Assembly: GCF_002018875.1 (NCBI RefSeq)
Contig: NZ_MVOL01000020.1
Span: 36,863-100,862 of the forward strand
DNA: 64,000 nt
Source of the DNA: Pseudomonas sp. MF4836
GTDB taxonomy: Bacteria > Pseudomonadota > Gammaproteobacteria > Pseudomonadales > Pseudomonadaceae
Direction: 5' to 3'
Shown: positions 41,545 to 50,689 of the stretch, one piece after another
Position numbering within the stretch: the first letter of the stretch is position 1
Layout: each line of letters opens with the position of its first letter
Program-made: the position numbers and the translations under genes
The notes under the pieces: generated by a model
Told to the model about the DNA's origin: nothing
Database searches by the model: none
Seen by the model: only the letters and a program-made list of their open reading frames with translations

Positions 41545-42129
41545 TCAGCTTTCATGCTCGCTGGTGACCTTGAGCACGTCGGTGTAAGTCACCACCACGC
41601 TCTGGCCGACCTTGAGGTCCTTGAGGCGGGCCTGGACTTCCGGCTTCTCGACGCTCACGACCTTTTTATTGCCGGCCGGGCCTTCGAATGTCAGTTGGTT
41701 TTTCTTCAGGTCGATGGCGGTGATTTTCAGCTGCACCTGAACCTGGCGATAGGCCTCGCCACCCGGATTGGGGTTGTCCTTGGTGGCACGGATCACCCCG
41801 CTGCTTTCGCTGGCATCCGGCGCGCCTTTATCCACCTGGGTGTCGAGCACGGCGACCACCGAATGGGTGACCAGGACCTTGACCTGATCGCCCACCTTGA
41901 GGTTGCCCAGGTCCTTGGCCTGGTCACTGAGTTGCACATGCACCGGCTTGCCGCCTGCGCCTTCCAGAACCACCTGGTGCTTGGCCGCGTCCACGGACAG
42001 GACCTTGGTCACCACCTCATCGGCTTCCACCGCGCCAGCCAGCGGGATATCCGCCGCATGGGCACTGAGGCTGGCGGCTGACAGCAGAGTGGCCAGGGCA
42101 ATGGCCTTGGTTAAAGTGTGCAGTTTCAT
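41545..42129 (-). CDS. Exported protein of unknown function
   Basis: This 194-residue protein has a Sec signal peptide (LTKAIALATLLSAASLSAHAAD). The mature part has two similar beta-rich motifs, AVEADEVVTKVLSVDAAKHQVVL and KITAIDLKKNQLTFEGPAG, each followed by a D/NLKVGDQVKV-like strand (NLKVGDQVKVLV and DLKVGQSVVVTY). This internal duplication looks like two small OB-like units. The start at 42129 has AAGGAATG. It is a periplasmic protein of unknown role. Confidence 0.75.
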   Translation of the reverse strand: MKLHTLTKAIALATLLSAASLSAHAADIPLAGAVEADEVVTKVLSVDAAKHQVVLEGAGGKPVHVQLSDQAKDLGNLKVGDQVKVLVTHSVVAVLDTQVDKGAPDASESSGVIRATKDNPNPGGEAYRQVQVQLKITAIDLKKNQLTFEGPAGNKKVVSVEKPEVQARLKDLKVGQSVVVTYTDVLKVTSEHES

Positions 42130-42290
42130 AGGGCTACATTCCTTGTGGTTGAAAACAAAACCGACCGCCAATCGAGGTGTTCGATCAGGCGTGGGGCATG
42201 AGCATAGACGCTGCTGGCGAGTGCGCCCGTCAGGTCGTCATCCCGCCCGCCCACTGCACGCCACACCCGGCGCCCGATTTTGCCGCGACC

Positions 42291-43373
42291 TCAGTAGCCG
42301 GTCATTTCCAGGTAACCGCTGCCGCCATGGCTGCCACTGAGGCGTACCGGTCCCTCCCAGTAAGGAATGCTCAGGTTCATCCAGGCCTTGGGATTCAGTG
42401 CCTGGGTGCTGATATCCAGGCCCCTGGAGCGGATTTTCAGCTGCCAGCGGGTTGGCAAGTCGCGGCCGGCGACCCGGGTCAGGTCCAGGGGCAGCAGTTC
42501 GATATCATCCTTGTGCAAGGTCTGGGTGCGGCCATCGGCGCTGATCCAGGTGCCGGTCAGGTACGGCTCCCGATCGTCCTCCCGAACCCGAAACAGCATC
42601 AACCGCTCGCCACTGTCCAGGTGCAGCGAGAACCAGTCCCAACCGCTCTGCCCGGCCGCCAGTGGCTGGCTGCTCCACTCGCGGTCGAGCCAGGCCGGGC
42701 CGCTGACTTGATAGGTCTTGCCATCGATCTGCAAGCTGCCCGCCGCCTGGAAAAACGGCTGGCTGTAGTAATAGGAGGCCTGGCCCTGTTCCGACTTGCG
42801 GCTGTAGCCGCCCTCGCCCTGCAACACCAGCGGCTGGCTGGCGCGCAATTGCAATTGGTAGGCAAAGCCCGGCCCGCTGGCCTGCACCTGCAGGTGGGCC
42901 AGGGGATCGCCGACGGGCGTGAGGCTGCGCAGGCTCCAGTCGTCGATCCAGGCCTGGAACGGCTGGGCACTGACCCCGGCCTGGCCCACCCCGCCCCGGG
43001 CCAAGCGCTCGGCGGCGTGATGGGCGTCGGCCGACGTGGCCGCCGCGTGGCCCAGCCACACCACCGGCGCGCCCCAGCCGGGCTGCTCGGGGCCGGGCCG
43101 CAAGGCGCTGCGAAACAGCGTCCATTGCACGCCGAAGTGCTGGCCTTGGGGGTCCACCAGATCGGCGGTGAGGTACCACCATTCGATGCGAAACCCCTCA
43201 TGGGCGCCGTGATCGGCGGGAAACCCGAACGTGCGTCCCGGCACCACCTGGGCGAAGTCGGCCGCCTGGTTGCCCAGCCCGGCGAAGCCCTGTTGCGGTG
43301 CGGCGGGCTGATCACAACCGCCCAGGCACAGGCTCAACACCAGCAACAGGCGGCATGCCCGATCAATGCTCAT
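42291..43373 (-). CDS. AttH-like lipocalin-type lipoprotein of an ABC operon
   Basis: This 360-residue protein has a lipoprotein signal (RLLLVLSLCLGGC). It matches the AttH/carotenoid-1,2-hydratase-like fold: HEGFRIEWWYLTADLVDPQG, then GPAWLDREWSSQPL and WDWFSLHLDSGERLMLFRVR. These are secreted lipocalin-like proteins of the AttEFGH systems. It starts inside the end of the ABC permease gene (11-base overlap), so they are co-translated. The ATG at 43373 has GAGGA 11 bases before. Its ligand is unknown. Confidence 0.85.
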   Translation of the reverse strand: MSIDRACRLLLVLSLCLGGCDQPAAPQQGFAGLGNQAADFAQVVPGRTFGFPADHGAHEGFRIEWWYLTADLVDPQGQHFGVQWTLFRSALRPGPEQPGWGAPVVWLGHAAATSADAHHAAERLARGGVGQAGVSAQPFQAWIDDWSLRSLTPVGDPLAHLQVQASGPGFAYQLQLRASQPLVLQGEGGYSRKSEQGQASYYYSQPFFQAAGSLQIDGKTYQVSGPAWLDREWSSQPLAAGQSGWDWFSLHLDSGERLMLFRVREDDREPYLTGTWISADGRTQTLHKDDIELLPLDLTRVAGRDLPTRWQLKIRSRGLDISTQALNPKAWMNLSIPYWEGPVRLSGSHGGSGYLEMTGY

Positions 43374-45843
43374 CGGCAAACGTCCTCAGCAGGTCCACGG
43401 GTTGCGTGCGGTAAAGCGTGAACAGCGGCCAGGCCGACGCCAGCAAGGTGGCCAGCAGCGCCAGCCCCAGCAGTTGCAGCAACTGCCATGGGAACACCCG
43501 CAACGGCAGGCGCCAGCCGAAGGCCTGGACGTTGATCACGGTATCCAGGCACCAGGCCAGGGCGATGCCCAGGGGCAGTGCCAGGACCAGGGTCAGCACC
43601 GCCAGCAGCCAGGTCTGGCCCAGGTTGAGCAGCATCAGTTGGCGCCGGGTCACGCCCAGGGCCCACAGCGGCGCCAACTGGCCCAGGCGGCTCTGGCTCT
43701 GGGTCAGCAGGCTGATAAACAGCGCCACGCCAGCCACCCCCAGGGTCAGGCTGTTGAGGGCTGCCGTGGCGGCGAAGGTGCGCTCGAAGACCTGGCTCGA
43801 CCAGCCCTTGAGTTGCACCTGATCGATGATCCGGCTGTCGTCGAGGGCAAACTGCTGGTGCAAGCGGCTGACCAGGGGGCCGATGGCCGACGGCTCGATC
43901 CTCAGGTTGAAACGGCTCGGCGTCAGTTGCGGCCAGTGCTTCAACAGGTGCCCGGCGTTGACCAGGATATGACCCTTGGGGTTGCCGTAGTCGGCGTAGA
44001 TCCCCACCACCTGCGGCGCCCATTGGCCTTCGGGCACCGGGATCGGCAAGCGGTCGCCGACGCGCACCTTGAGCCGACGCGCCAGCTGTTCGCTGAGCAT
44101 CAGGCTGTCGTCCCGGGCCAACTGGTCCCAGGGCTGCTCGCCCAGGGCTTCCAGCAGCGGCCAGTGCTGGCGGTAGGTTGGATGGTCGATGACCCCGTAC
44201 AGCTCCGCCGGCCAGCCCTGCACTTGCAACGGCACCAGCCAGCTGGGCAGCAGCGCTGTCACTTCCGGCTGCGCGGGCAGCCACTGCTGCAGCTCCCGGG
44301 CCTGGGCCGGGCTTTGGGGATTGAGGTACAGCTCGGCGGTCAGGCGCTGTTCGAGCCAGTCAGTGAAGGTCTGGCGAAAACCCGACGTCATGCTGCCGGC
44401 GCCGATATTGGCCGCCAGGGCCAGCAGCAGCGCCATCAACGCCAGGCTCAGTGCCGGCAGTTGCTGACGGCAATCGGCGACAAACCACTGCCCCAGTACC
44501 GAGCGACTGCGCCCCAGCAGGCCGCCGAGCAAGGCATCGAGCAGCACCGGCAATCCCAGGGCCGCCCCCAGCAGCAAGGCCGCCATCAGTACAAAGCCGC
44601 TACTCAGGCTGTCGCCCAGCCACCAGGCTGCGCCCGCCACGGCCAACGCCAAGGCGGCGACCCGGCCCTGGCGCCGTAGCCAGCGGGCGTGGGCCTGATG
44701 CCAGGCCTGGGGGTTGGCCAGGGCCAGCAGCGGCAGGCGCGCGGCACGCAGCAGGCTATTGCCGCCGGCAAGCAAGGCCCCCAATAGGCTCAGGCCGATG
44801 CCGCTCAGCCACCACCCGGGGCTCAGGTTCAATTGCCCCGCCACCTCGGCGCCGTACAGCCCGCGCAGGCTGGCAGCGACATCCGGCAGCAACCACCCCG
44901 CCAGCAGGTAACCGCTGGCCACCCCGGCAATCCCGCCCAGCAGCGCCAGGCCGCCCAGCTCAACCGCCAGGCAGAAGATCAGCATCCGCGCGCTGACACC
45001 GCAGGCACGCAAGGTTCGCAGCAGGCTGCGGCGCTGCTCCAGGGCCAGGCCGATGGCGGCGTGGACGATAAACAGCCCGACCACAAACGACAGAAAGCCC
45101 AGGGCATTGAGGTTGAGGTGAAAGCTCTCGGTCAGGCGCGACAAGTCGCTCTCATCGGCGCCCTGCTTGAGCCGCAACTGCCCGGCCAGCTCGGCGGGCA
45201 ACGGCGGCGCATGGGCGGCGAAATCCCGGGGCAACAGCAGCCGTGAGATTTGCCCCGGCTGGCCCAGCAAGGCCTGGGCAAAACCGATATCCAGCAACAG
45301 CATGCCCGGGGCCATGTCGGCCTGGCTGTGCAACGGCGGCAGCACCTGGCCATCTGCCGTCTGCGGCTGCTGGCCCTCGTGATAACCCAGGGCAGCCAGG
45401 GTCTGCGGCGCGACCCAGGTGCGCCCGGGCGGGCCGAAGAAGTCGACGATCTGCCGCAGGTCCAGGGCCTTGCCGGCCACCGCGGCCCCGGCTGGCAGCG
45501 ACAGCGGCTCGATCCCCATCAATTGCAGGCGCACCTGCGGATGTTCCTTGAGCGTAATGCGCCCTTGCAGCACGGGCGATACCGGCCAACCGGCACGGCG
45601 CAGGCTGACGAACCAGGCTTGAGTAAAGTTGCCGGCGCTGGCCGTGCCCAGGCTGGCCTGGGGCTCGCCGCCGATCAGTTGGCTGGCCCGGGCGTAGCTG
45701 TCACGGGCCTGGCTGTTGAGCGCCAGGACTCCGGTCAGCAGGCTGGTGGCCAGCCACAAACCAGTCAGCACACTGAAGAACTGCACCGGGTGCCGGCGCC
45801 AATGGCTGAGCAGCGCGCCCAGGGCGCCTCTGAAGACCCCCAT
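43363..45843 (-). CDS. FtsX-family ABC transporter permease
   Basis: This 826-residue protein has an N-terminal transmembrane helix and large periplasmic domain. A second half then repeats the pattern, and four-helix FtsX permease domains can be seen (FLSFVVGLFIVHAAIGLALEQRR and LTLGVAGVALFISLLTQSQSRLG). This fused layout equals AttF plus AttG, in one chain of typical length. It follows the ATPase gene directly and overlaps the AttH-like lipoprotein gene. It probably exports or delivers a lipophilic substrate. The ATG at 45843 lies immediately after the ATPase stop. Confidence 0.88.
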   Translation of the reverse strand: MGVFRGALGALLSHWRRHPVQFFSVLTGLWLATSLLTGVLALNSQARDSYARASQLIGGEPQASLGTASAGNFTQAWFVSLRRAGWPVSPVLQGRITLKEHPQVRLQLMGIEPLSLPAGAAVAGKALDLRQIVDFFGPPGRTWVAPQTLAALGYHEGQQPQTADGQVLPPLHSQADMAPGMLLLDIGFAQALLGQPGQISRLLLPRDFAAHAPPLPAELAGQLRLKQGADESDLSRLTESFHLNLNALGFLSFVVGLFIVHAAIGLALEQRRSLLRTLRACGVSARMLIFCLAVELGGLALLGGIAGVASGYLLAGWLLPDVAASLRGLYGAEVAGQLNLSPGWWLSGIGLSLLGALLAGGNSLLRAARLPLLALANPQAWHQAHARWLRRQGRVAALALAVAGAAWWLGDSLSSGFVLMAALLLGAALGLPVLLDALLGGLLGRSRSVLGQWFVADCRQQLPALSLALMALLLALAANIGAGSMTSGFRQTFTDWLEQRLTAELYLNPQSPAQARELQQWLPAQPEVTALLPSWLVPLQVQGWPAELYGVIDHPTYRQHWPLLEALGEQPWDQLARDDSLMLSEQLARRLKVRVGDRLPIPVPEGQWAPQVVGIYADYGNPKGHILVNAGHLLKHWPQLTPSRFNLRIEPSAIGPLVSRLHQQFALDDSRIIDQVQLKGWSSQVFERTFAATAALNSLTLGVAGVALFISLLTQSQSRLGQLAPLWALGVTRRQLMLLNLGQTWLLAVLTLVLALPLGIALAWCLDTVINVQAFGWRLPLRVFPWQLLQLLGLALLATLLASAWPLFTLYRTQPVDLLRTFADEH

Positions 45844-45844
45844 C

Positions 45845-46513
45845 TCAGTGCCCGTCCGGGTCGGCCAGGCGTCCGCCGTGCAACAGAACAATCTGCCCCA
45901 GGCGGCTCGCGACCCGCTGACTGTGGGTCACCATCAGCAGGCTGGTGGGGCTGTCGGCCAGCAGGTCGAGCAACAGCTGCAGCACTTCGTCGCTGGTGGC
46001 TTCGTCGAGGCTGCCGGTGGGTTCGTCGGCCAGCAGCAGGCCAGGCCTGGACGCCAGCGCGCGGCCGAGGGCGACCCGTTGCTGCTGGCCACCGGACAAC
46101 TGCTCCGGGTAGCGCCGCAGCAACTCGCCCAGGCCCAGGCGCTCCACCAATTGCGCCTGCCAGCGCGGATCGAAACGCCCGGCCAGGCGCGCCTGGAACG
46201 CCAGGTTGTCGTCAACCCGCAGGCTGCCGATCAGGTTGAACTGCTGGAACACCAGGCCCACTTCCGTGCGTCGCCAGTTGGCCAACTGGTGTTCGTTCAT
46301 GTGCTCCAGCGGCTGCCCGCCAACGCGAATGCTGCCGCGATCAACCTGATCCAGCCCCGCCACCAGGTGCAGCAAGGTGCTCTTGCCGCTGCCCGACTCA
46401 CCCATCAGCGCCAGGCTGCCGCCCTGCCCCAGCTGCAAGTCGACACCCTGCAGCACCGCCAACGGCCCCTGGGGCGTGGCGTAACTCTTGAACACGCCTT
46501 GTACATCGAGCAT
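45845..46513 (-). CDS. ABC transporter ATP-binding protein (LolD/MacB-like)
   Basis: This 222-residue protein has a Walker A (MGESGSGKSTLLH), Q-loop (FQQFNLIGSL), signature LSGGQQQRVALGRAL and Walker B LLLADEPTGSLDEATS with the switch histidine in VTHSQRVA. It is typical of the LolD/MacB-type ATPases that energise FtsX-like permeases. The start at 46513 gives the family length. A longer frame upstream is only the leader shared with the downstream duplicated gene region. The operon order ATPase-permease-lipoprotein supports an AttEFGH-like system. Confidence 0.9.
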   Translation of the reverse strand: MLDVQGVFKSYATPQGPLAVLQGVDLQLGQGGSLALMGESGSGKSTLLHLVAGLDQVDRGSIRVGGQPLEHMNEHQLANWRRTEVGLVFQQFNLIGSLRVDDNLAFQARLAGRFDPRWQAQLVERLGLGELLRRYPEQLSGGQQQRVALGRALASRPGLLLADEPTGSLDEATSDEVLQLLLDLLADSPTSLLMVTHSQRVASRLGQIVLLHGGRLADPDGH

Positions 46514-46575
46514 GGGCTGAATCGTCCGACCGAAGATGAGGCCCAAGGATAGCGCGTGCAGCGCCCGAGGCCGGT

Positions 46576-46684
46576 TGAAACCTTCGCCGCTCCAGGCAGT
46601 CAATGCCTGAGCGCCCATCAACCCGCGCCGCACCTATCGGCCTGGCGCGGCGGAATATAGTATTGCAGCCCTTTTTTCATTGCA
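46576..46684 (+). repeat. Leader/promoter copy 1 of the tandem duplication
   Basis: From tgaaaccttcgccgctccag to about caggaagc this region is almost identical to 47412-47519. It contains the hairpin ccgcgcc/ggcgcgg and an AT-rich tatagtatt that may be a -10 box for yniB copy 1. It is direct evidence of a duplicated unit with an offset of 836 bp. Confidence 0.85.
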
Positions 46685-46694
46685 GGAAGCATCC

Positions 46695-47243
46695 ATGACC
46701 TACACCAGGGTCCAATTGCAGTACCGGCTGTACATCGCCGCAGGCGCACTGTTGTTTACCGGTGCTTTGATCTCGACCTTTTTCTCGACCCTGAAAATGC
46801 TCTATTGGCGCCTGGACAGCTACACCACCATGGCCTCGACTATCAATCGCCCGATCAAGTACTTCGTGTACCTGGTCAACGACAACACACAGGCGCTGAA
46901 CTGGTTCTGGGACAACAGCCCGACACCCAGTTTCATCGACCTGAGCTACCCGTCCCACTGGAAATTCCTGGTGATCTACCTGCTGATCTTCGTCGGCGCG
47001 GCGCTGTTCGCTACGGGCCGGGGAATGATGCGCAAGGTCGAAGCAGTCGAGCCGCTGATCGAAGCCCAGCTCAAGGCCCCGGTGGAGGAAGGCGTACCGG
47101 CCAAGACCCTGCAACAGCTGGAAGACTCGACCCTGGTGGACAAGGCGCCGTCGTTCTTCAGTCAGGTCCGCCTGCTTGTGGTCTGGCCGCTGGGCGCCGC
47201 GGCGGTCTACCTGGGCCTACTGTGGATGCTGGGCATCATCTGA
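46695..47243 (+). CDS. yniB: YniB-like membrane protein, copy 1
   Basis: This 182-residue protein has two or three hydrophobic segments near the N-terminus (LYIAAGALLFTGALISTFFSTL), one in the middle (FLVIYLLIFVGAALFA) and a C-terminal one (VYLGLLWMLGII). The FWDNSPTP motif and the layout match YniB of enterobacteria, a family of unknown function. It is a paralogue of the gene at 47532, with most of the sequence identical or similar. The start has CAGGAAGC. It is a membrane protein. Confidence 0.85.
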   Translation: MTYTRVQLQYRLYIAAGALLFTGALISTFFSTLKMLYWRLDSYTTMASTINRPIKYFVYLVNDNTQALNWFWDNSPTPSFIDLSYPSHWKFLVIYLLIFVGAALFATGRGMMRKVEAVEPLIEAQLKAPVEEGVPAKTLQQLEDSTLVDKAPSFFSQVRLLVVWPLGAAAVYLGLLWMLGII

Positions 47244-47255
47244 TGCCCGACGCTG

Positions 47256-47404
47256 GCGACCGACCAGCCGGCGGAACGAAACGTACTCGCCCGGGGCAAT
47301 GCGCCCCATCGCTACTGGCCAGCGCCAGCCGCAGGTTGATCACCTTGTTGTGCGGCAGGGCCAGGTCGGAGTCACCCAGCTTCCGGATCAGTTTCGAGGT
47401 GTGC
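47256..47404 (-). pseudogene. Truncated, frameshifted vanW remnant
   Basis: These 149 bases align with 48597-48747 of the intact vanW gene (reverse strand). The remnant encodes HTSKLIRKLGDSDLAL-HNKVINLRLA like the intact gene and then shifts frame after SSDGA (two bases fewer than the intact copy). It lacks the 3' two-thirds of vanW and the very start. It lies between the two yniB copies and is the scar of the tandem duplication plus later deletion. Confidence 0.85.
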
Positions 47405-47411
47405 GTGGCGC

Positions 47412-47519
47412 TGAAACCTTCGCCGCTCCAGGCAGTCAATGCCTGAGCGCCCATCAACCCGCGCCGCCCCTATCGGCCAGGCGCGGCGGAATATAGTATT
47501 GCGCCCCTTTTCTTCATGG
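47412..47519 (+). repeat. Leader/promoter copy 2 of the tandem duplication
   Basis: This is nearly identical to 46576-46684, including the ccgcgcc/ggcgcgg hairpin and tatagtatt. A few substitutions (for example cacctatcgg versus cccctatcgg) show that the copies have begun to diverge. Confidence 0.85.
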
Positions 47520-47531
47520 CAGGAAGCACAC

Positions 47532-48080
47532 ATGAACTACACCCGCGCCCAATTGAAATACCGGCTGTTCATCGGCGTAGGTGCACTGATGTTCACCGGC
47601 GCCTTGATCTCCACCGTGTTTTCCACCCTGCAGATGTTCAAGTGGCGCCTGGACGACTACACCGCCATGGCCGGCACCATCAACCGGCCGATCAAGAACT
47701 TCATGTACTGGCTCTACGAAAACACCCGGCCCCTGGACTGGTTCTGGAGTAACAGCCCGGTCCCGGATTTCATTCGGCTCAACAGTTCGCAGCACTGGAA
47801 ATACCTGGTGATTTACCTGCTGATCTTCGTCGGTGCCGCACTGTTCGCCTCGGGCCGGGCACTGATGCGCAAAGTGGCGGCCGTCGAACCCCATATCGAG
47901 GCCCAGCTCAGCGCCCCGGCGCAGGACGGCGTGCCGGTGATGACCCGCCAGCAGTTAGAGGACTCGACCCTGATCGGCGACGTGCCTTCGTTCTTTTCCC
48001 AGGCGCGCCTGCTGTACGTGCTGCCCCTGGGCATCGCGGTGGTCTTCCTCGGCCTACTGTGGACGCTGCGGGTCCTTTAG
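47532..48080 (+). CDS. yniB: YniB-like membrane protein, copy 2
   Basis: This 182-residue paralogue of 46695-47243 keeps the same length, the FWSNSPVPDF motif and the hydrophobic segments (FIGVGALMFTGALISTVFSTLQ). Differences are spread over the whole gene, so the duplication is not recent, or the copies have been under separate selection. The stop overlaps the end of vanW on the other strand by 27 bases. The start has CAGGAAGC as in copy 1. The function is unknown. Confidence 0.85.
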   Translation: MNYTRAQLKYRLFIGVGALMFTGALISTVFSTLQMFKWRLDDYTAMAGTINRPIKNFMYWLYENTRPLDWFWSNSPVPDFIRLNSSQHWKYLVIYLLIFVGAALFASGRALMRKVAAVEPHIEAQLSAPAQDGVPVMTRQQLEDSTLIGDVPSFFSQARLLYVLPLGIAVVFLGLLWTLRVL

Positions 48081-48896
48081 CGGCGGGTCCAGCAGCTCGT
48101 CCGCCACCGGGTACTTGACCACGACCCGGTTGCGGTACAGCAACTCCCGGCGCTCCAGCTGCGGGTTCTGGCCCTTGGTCAGCACATCGCGCCAGATCTC
48201 GTTCTCACGCAGCACCCGGCTGCTTTCGCGAGTGAAGCGATGGCCGCGCTGGAAGATGTGGTAATTGAAATCCCGCGGCTGCTCGCACAGCAGTTCGCCT
48301 TCGAGCTGAGACTCGCCGACCTTCAACTTGAGCTGGAAGGTGCTTGTGCTCGGGTTATGCAGCACCAGGTCGATGTAGTTGTAGAAGATCGCCGCCCCCG
48401 AACCGAATGGCAGCACCCGGCCCTCGTCGGGAAAGGGGTCGAAGCTGTGGTTGGAACGCTCGACCACCACCAGCGGCGAGTGGATCGCCATCCAGTGAAT
48501 CAGGTTGCTCAACTGGCAGATGCCACCACCGATGCCGCTGCGCGCCTCGCCGAACGACAGCTCCATGCCTTCGACAAACCCCCGCTCGCGGCTTGGGCGA
48601 CCGACCAGGCGGCAAAACGAAAAGTACTCGCCCGGGGCAATGCGCACCCCGTCGATACTGGCCACCGCCAGCCGCAGGTTGATCACCTTGTTGTGCTGCA
48701 GGGCCAGGTCGGAGTCGCCCAGTTTGCGGATCAGTTTCGAGGTGTGCTTGATATAGCGGTACGCCAGGCGCTCGCTGCCCGCCTCGGGGCGCGCATAACG
48801 CCGGCGGCCAAAGCGCCAGGCCAGATGCCGCACCAGGCGTTTTTGCCGGACCCGTAGCCAGTACAGGAGCGGGTGATACAGCGACAGGGGTTTCAT
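48054..48896 (-). CDS. vanW: VanW-family protein
   Basis: This 280-residue protein has the VanW signature: VRIAPGEYFSFCRLVGRPS, RGFVEGMELSFG, GIGGGICQLSNLIHWMA and SNHSFDPFPDEGRVLPFGSGAAIFYNYID. VanW is a cell-envelope-associated family of unknown biochemical role, named for its place in vancomycin resistance clusters; this copy does not imply resistance. Its 3' end overlaps yniB copy 2 (convergent). It has no signal peptide, but a basic N-terminus is present. Confidence 0.9.
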   Translation of the reverse strand: MKPLSLYHPLLYWLRVRQKRLVRHLAWRFGRRRYARPEAGSERLAYRYIKHTSKLIRKLGDSDLALQHNKVINLRLAVASIDGVRIAPGEYFSFCRLVGRPSRERGFVEGMELSFGEARSGIGGGICQLSNLIHWMAIHSPLVVVERSNHSFDPFPDEGRVLPFGSGAAIFYNYIDLVLHNPSTSTFQLKLKVGESQLEGELLCEQPRDFNYHIFQRGHRFTRESSRVLRENEIWRDVLTKGQNPQLERRELLYRNRVVVKYPVADELLDPPLKDPQRPQ

Positions 48897-48961
48897 CGAT
48901 TGGCCCGCAGCCTTCGTCCGTGAAAAAACTGCGGCATCTTAACGGCAGCGCCCGGCGCAGC

Positions 48962-50689
48962 CTAGCCCAGCAGTTGGCTGAGCACCGCCCGCAGCTTGCC
49001 CGGCTTGACCGGTTTGTTCAGCAGCGGCGCGCCGAGCTGTTGCAGGGCGCGGCGGCACTGGTCGCTGCGGTCGGCGGTGATGATCACCGCCGGCAGCGGC
49101 AAACGGAAATGTTCCCGCAGGTTGCGCACCACCTCGCACCCTATGACCCCGTGATCGAGGTGGAAGTCCGCCAGGATCAGCTCCGGCGCCCGCCCCTGCA
49201 AAACCTCCAGTGCCCCCGCCTCGTCGGTCGCGGTCAGCACCTCGCAACCCCACTGCCCGAGCAGCGCGGCCATGCTTTCCAGGATGCTGACTTCGTTGTC
49301 CAGCACCAGCAGGCGTCGGCCCGGCAACGGGTTGCCGGTGCTCGGCTGCGGCATGGCCAGGCTGATGGGCAGCGGCACTTCGCCAGACAGCGGCACATCG
49401 ATGCTGAACACCGAGCCGCGCCCTGGCTGGGAACGCACCAAAACCGGGTAGCCGAGGATCTTGGCAATGCGCTCGACAATCGCCAGGCCCAAGCCGACGC
49501 CCTTGCGATCGGCCGCGCGGCCGACATCCAGCTGGTTGAATTCGAGGAAGATCGAGTCCAGGCGATCGGCGGCGATACCGCGGCCGGTGTCCCAGACTTC
49601 CAGGCGCAGCATGGCCCCACGTCGGCGGGCACCGAGCAGGATGCTGCCGCGCTCGGTATAGCGACAGGCGTTGCTGAGGAAGTTGCGCAAGATGCGCGTC
49701 ATCAGCCGCAGGTCGGTGAGTACCGCGAAATCACCGATGCGCGCGCGCAAATCGAGCCCGGTCGCCTCGGCCACCGACTGGAATTCCGAGACCAGCGGCG
49801 CCAGCAGTTCATCCAGGCGGTACAGCGCCACATCCGGCTTGACCGCGGCCTGGTCGAGCTTGGAGATGTCCAGCAGGTCGGTGAGCAGATCTTCGGCGCC
49901 TTCCAGGGCCTGGTGCGTACGCTCCACCAGCACCTTTTCGGCAGCGGGCAACTGGCGTTCACGCAGGGTGGAAATCAGCAGCCGCGCGGCATTCAAGGGT
50001 TGCAGCAGGTCATGGCTGGCGGCGGCCAGGTATTTGTCCTTGCTGCGGTTGGCGGCTTGCGCGGCGTCCCGGGCATCGCGCAGGGCCTGTTCGACCTGTT
50101 CCCGCTGGGCGATCTGCTGCTGCAGGTTACGGTTGGCCTCCAGCAGTTCGTCGGTGCGTGCCGCGACCCGTTGTTCAAGCTGGTCATTGAGTTGTTGCAG
50201 GCGCTGCTGGGCCAGTTTGCGCTCGGTGATATCGGCGACGAAGCCTTCCACCAGTTCATCCTGGTCCGGCTTGAGCAACAGGTTCATCAGCACATCGATG
50301 CTGCTGCCGTCCTTGCGCCGCAGCTGGGTTTCATAGCCCAGCAGGCTGCGCTGGCGTTGCAGCATTTCGCCTATGGCTTCCAGCTCCGGGGCACCGCCGA
50401 CAAACAGGTTGCCGGCCAGGTCCGCCAGGGAAAACAGCACCTCCTGCGGGTCCTGATAACCGAGCATCCGCGCCAGGGCCGGGTTGGCGGCGCGCATGCC
50501 TTGCAGCAGGCTGCCCTGGAACACGCCATGCACGGCGTTCTCGAACAGCCATTTGTAACGGTTGCGCTCGGCTTCCAGGTCGTCCAGGCGCGCCGCCAGC
50601 TCCGGGTAATGACTCTTGCGCGCCGAGTGGTTGCCCAGCCCCAGCAGTCCGGCGAGGGCGCGTTGCTGCTCCTCAGAGCGCTTCGCCAT
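48962..50689 (-). CDS. ErcS-type hybrid histidine kinase/response regulator
   Basis: This 575-residue protein has a PAS-like domain (about 45-155), a coiled coil (about 155-215), a HisKA domain with phospho-acceptor H226 (LAAASHDLLQPLNAARL), and an HATPase (FLSNACRYTERGSI, DTGRGIAADRL, GVGLGLAIVERIA). A C-terminal receiver domain carries D508 in LILADFHLD. No transmembrane segment is seen, so it is cytoplasmic. The ASHDLLQPLNAARL H-box is typical of the NahK/ErcS/ErcS' group that controls PQQ-dependent alcohol oxidation in Pseudomonas. Its start overlaps ercA by 17 bases. Confidence 0.9.
   Translation of the reverse strand: MAKRSEEQQRALAGLLGLGNHSARKSHYPELAARLDDLEAERNRYKWLFENAVHGVFQGSLLQGMRAANPALARMLGYQDPQEVLFSLADLAGNLFVGGAPELEAIGEMLQRQRSLLGYETQLRRKDGSSIDVLMNLLLKPDQDELVEGFVADITERKLAQQRLQQLNDQLEQRVAARTDELLEANRNLQQQIAQREQVEQALRDARDAAQAANRSKDKYLAAASHDLLQPLNAARLLISTLRERQLPAAEKVLVERTHQALEGAEDLLTDLLDISKLDQAAVKPDVALYRLDELLAPLVSEFQSVAEATGLDLRARIGDFAVLTDLRLMTRILRNFLSNACRYTERGSILLGARRRGAMLRLEVWDTGRGIAADRLDSIFLEFNQLDVGRAADRKGVGLGLAIVERIAKILGYPVLVRSQPGRGSVFSIDVPLSGEVPLPISLAMPQPSTGNPLPGRRLLVLDNEVSILESMAALLGQWGCEVLTATDEAGALEVLQGRAPELILADFHLDHGVIGCEVVRNLREHFRLPLPAVIITADRSDQCRRALQQLGAPLLNKPVKPGKLRAVLSQLLG

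Noticed and set aside
48054..48896. VanW considered as evidence of vancomycin resistance
   Set aside because: VanW alone occurs in many bacteria. No VanA, VanH, VanX or VanRS genes are present, and Gram-negative cells are naturally insensitive.
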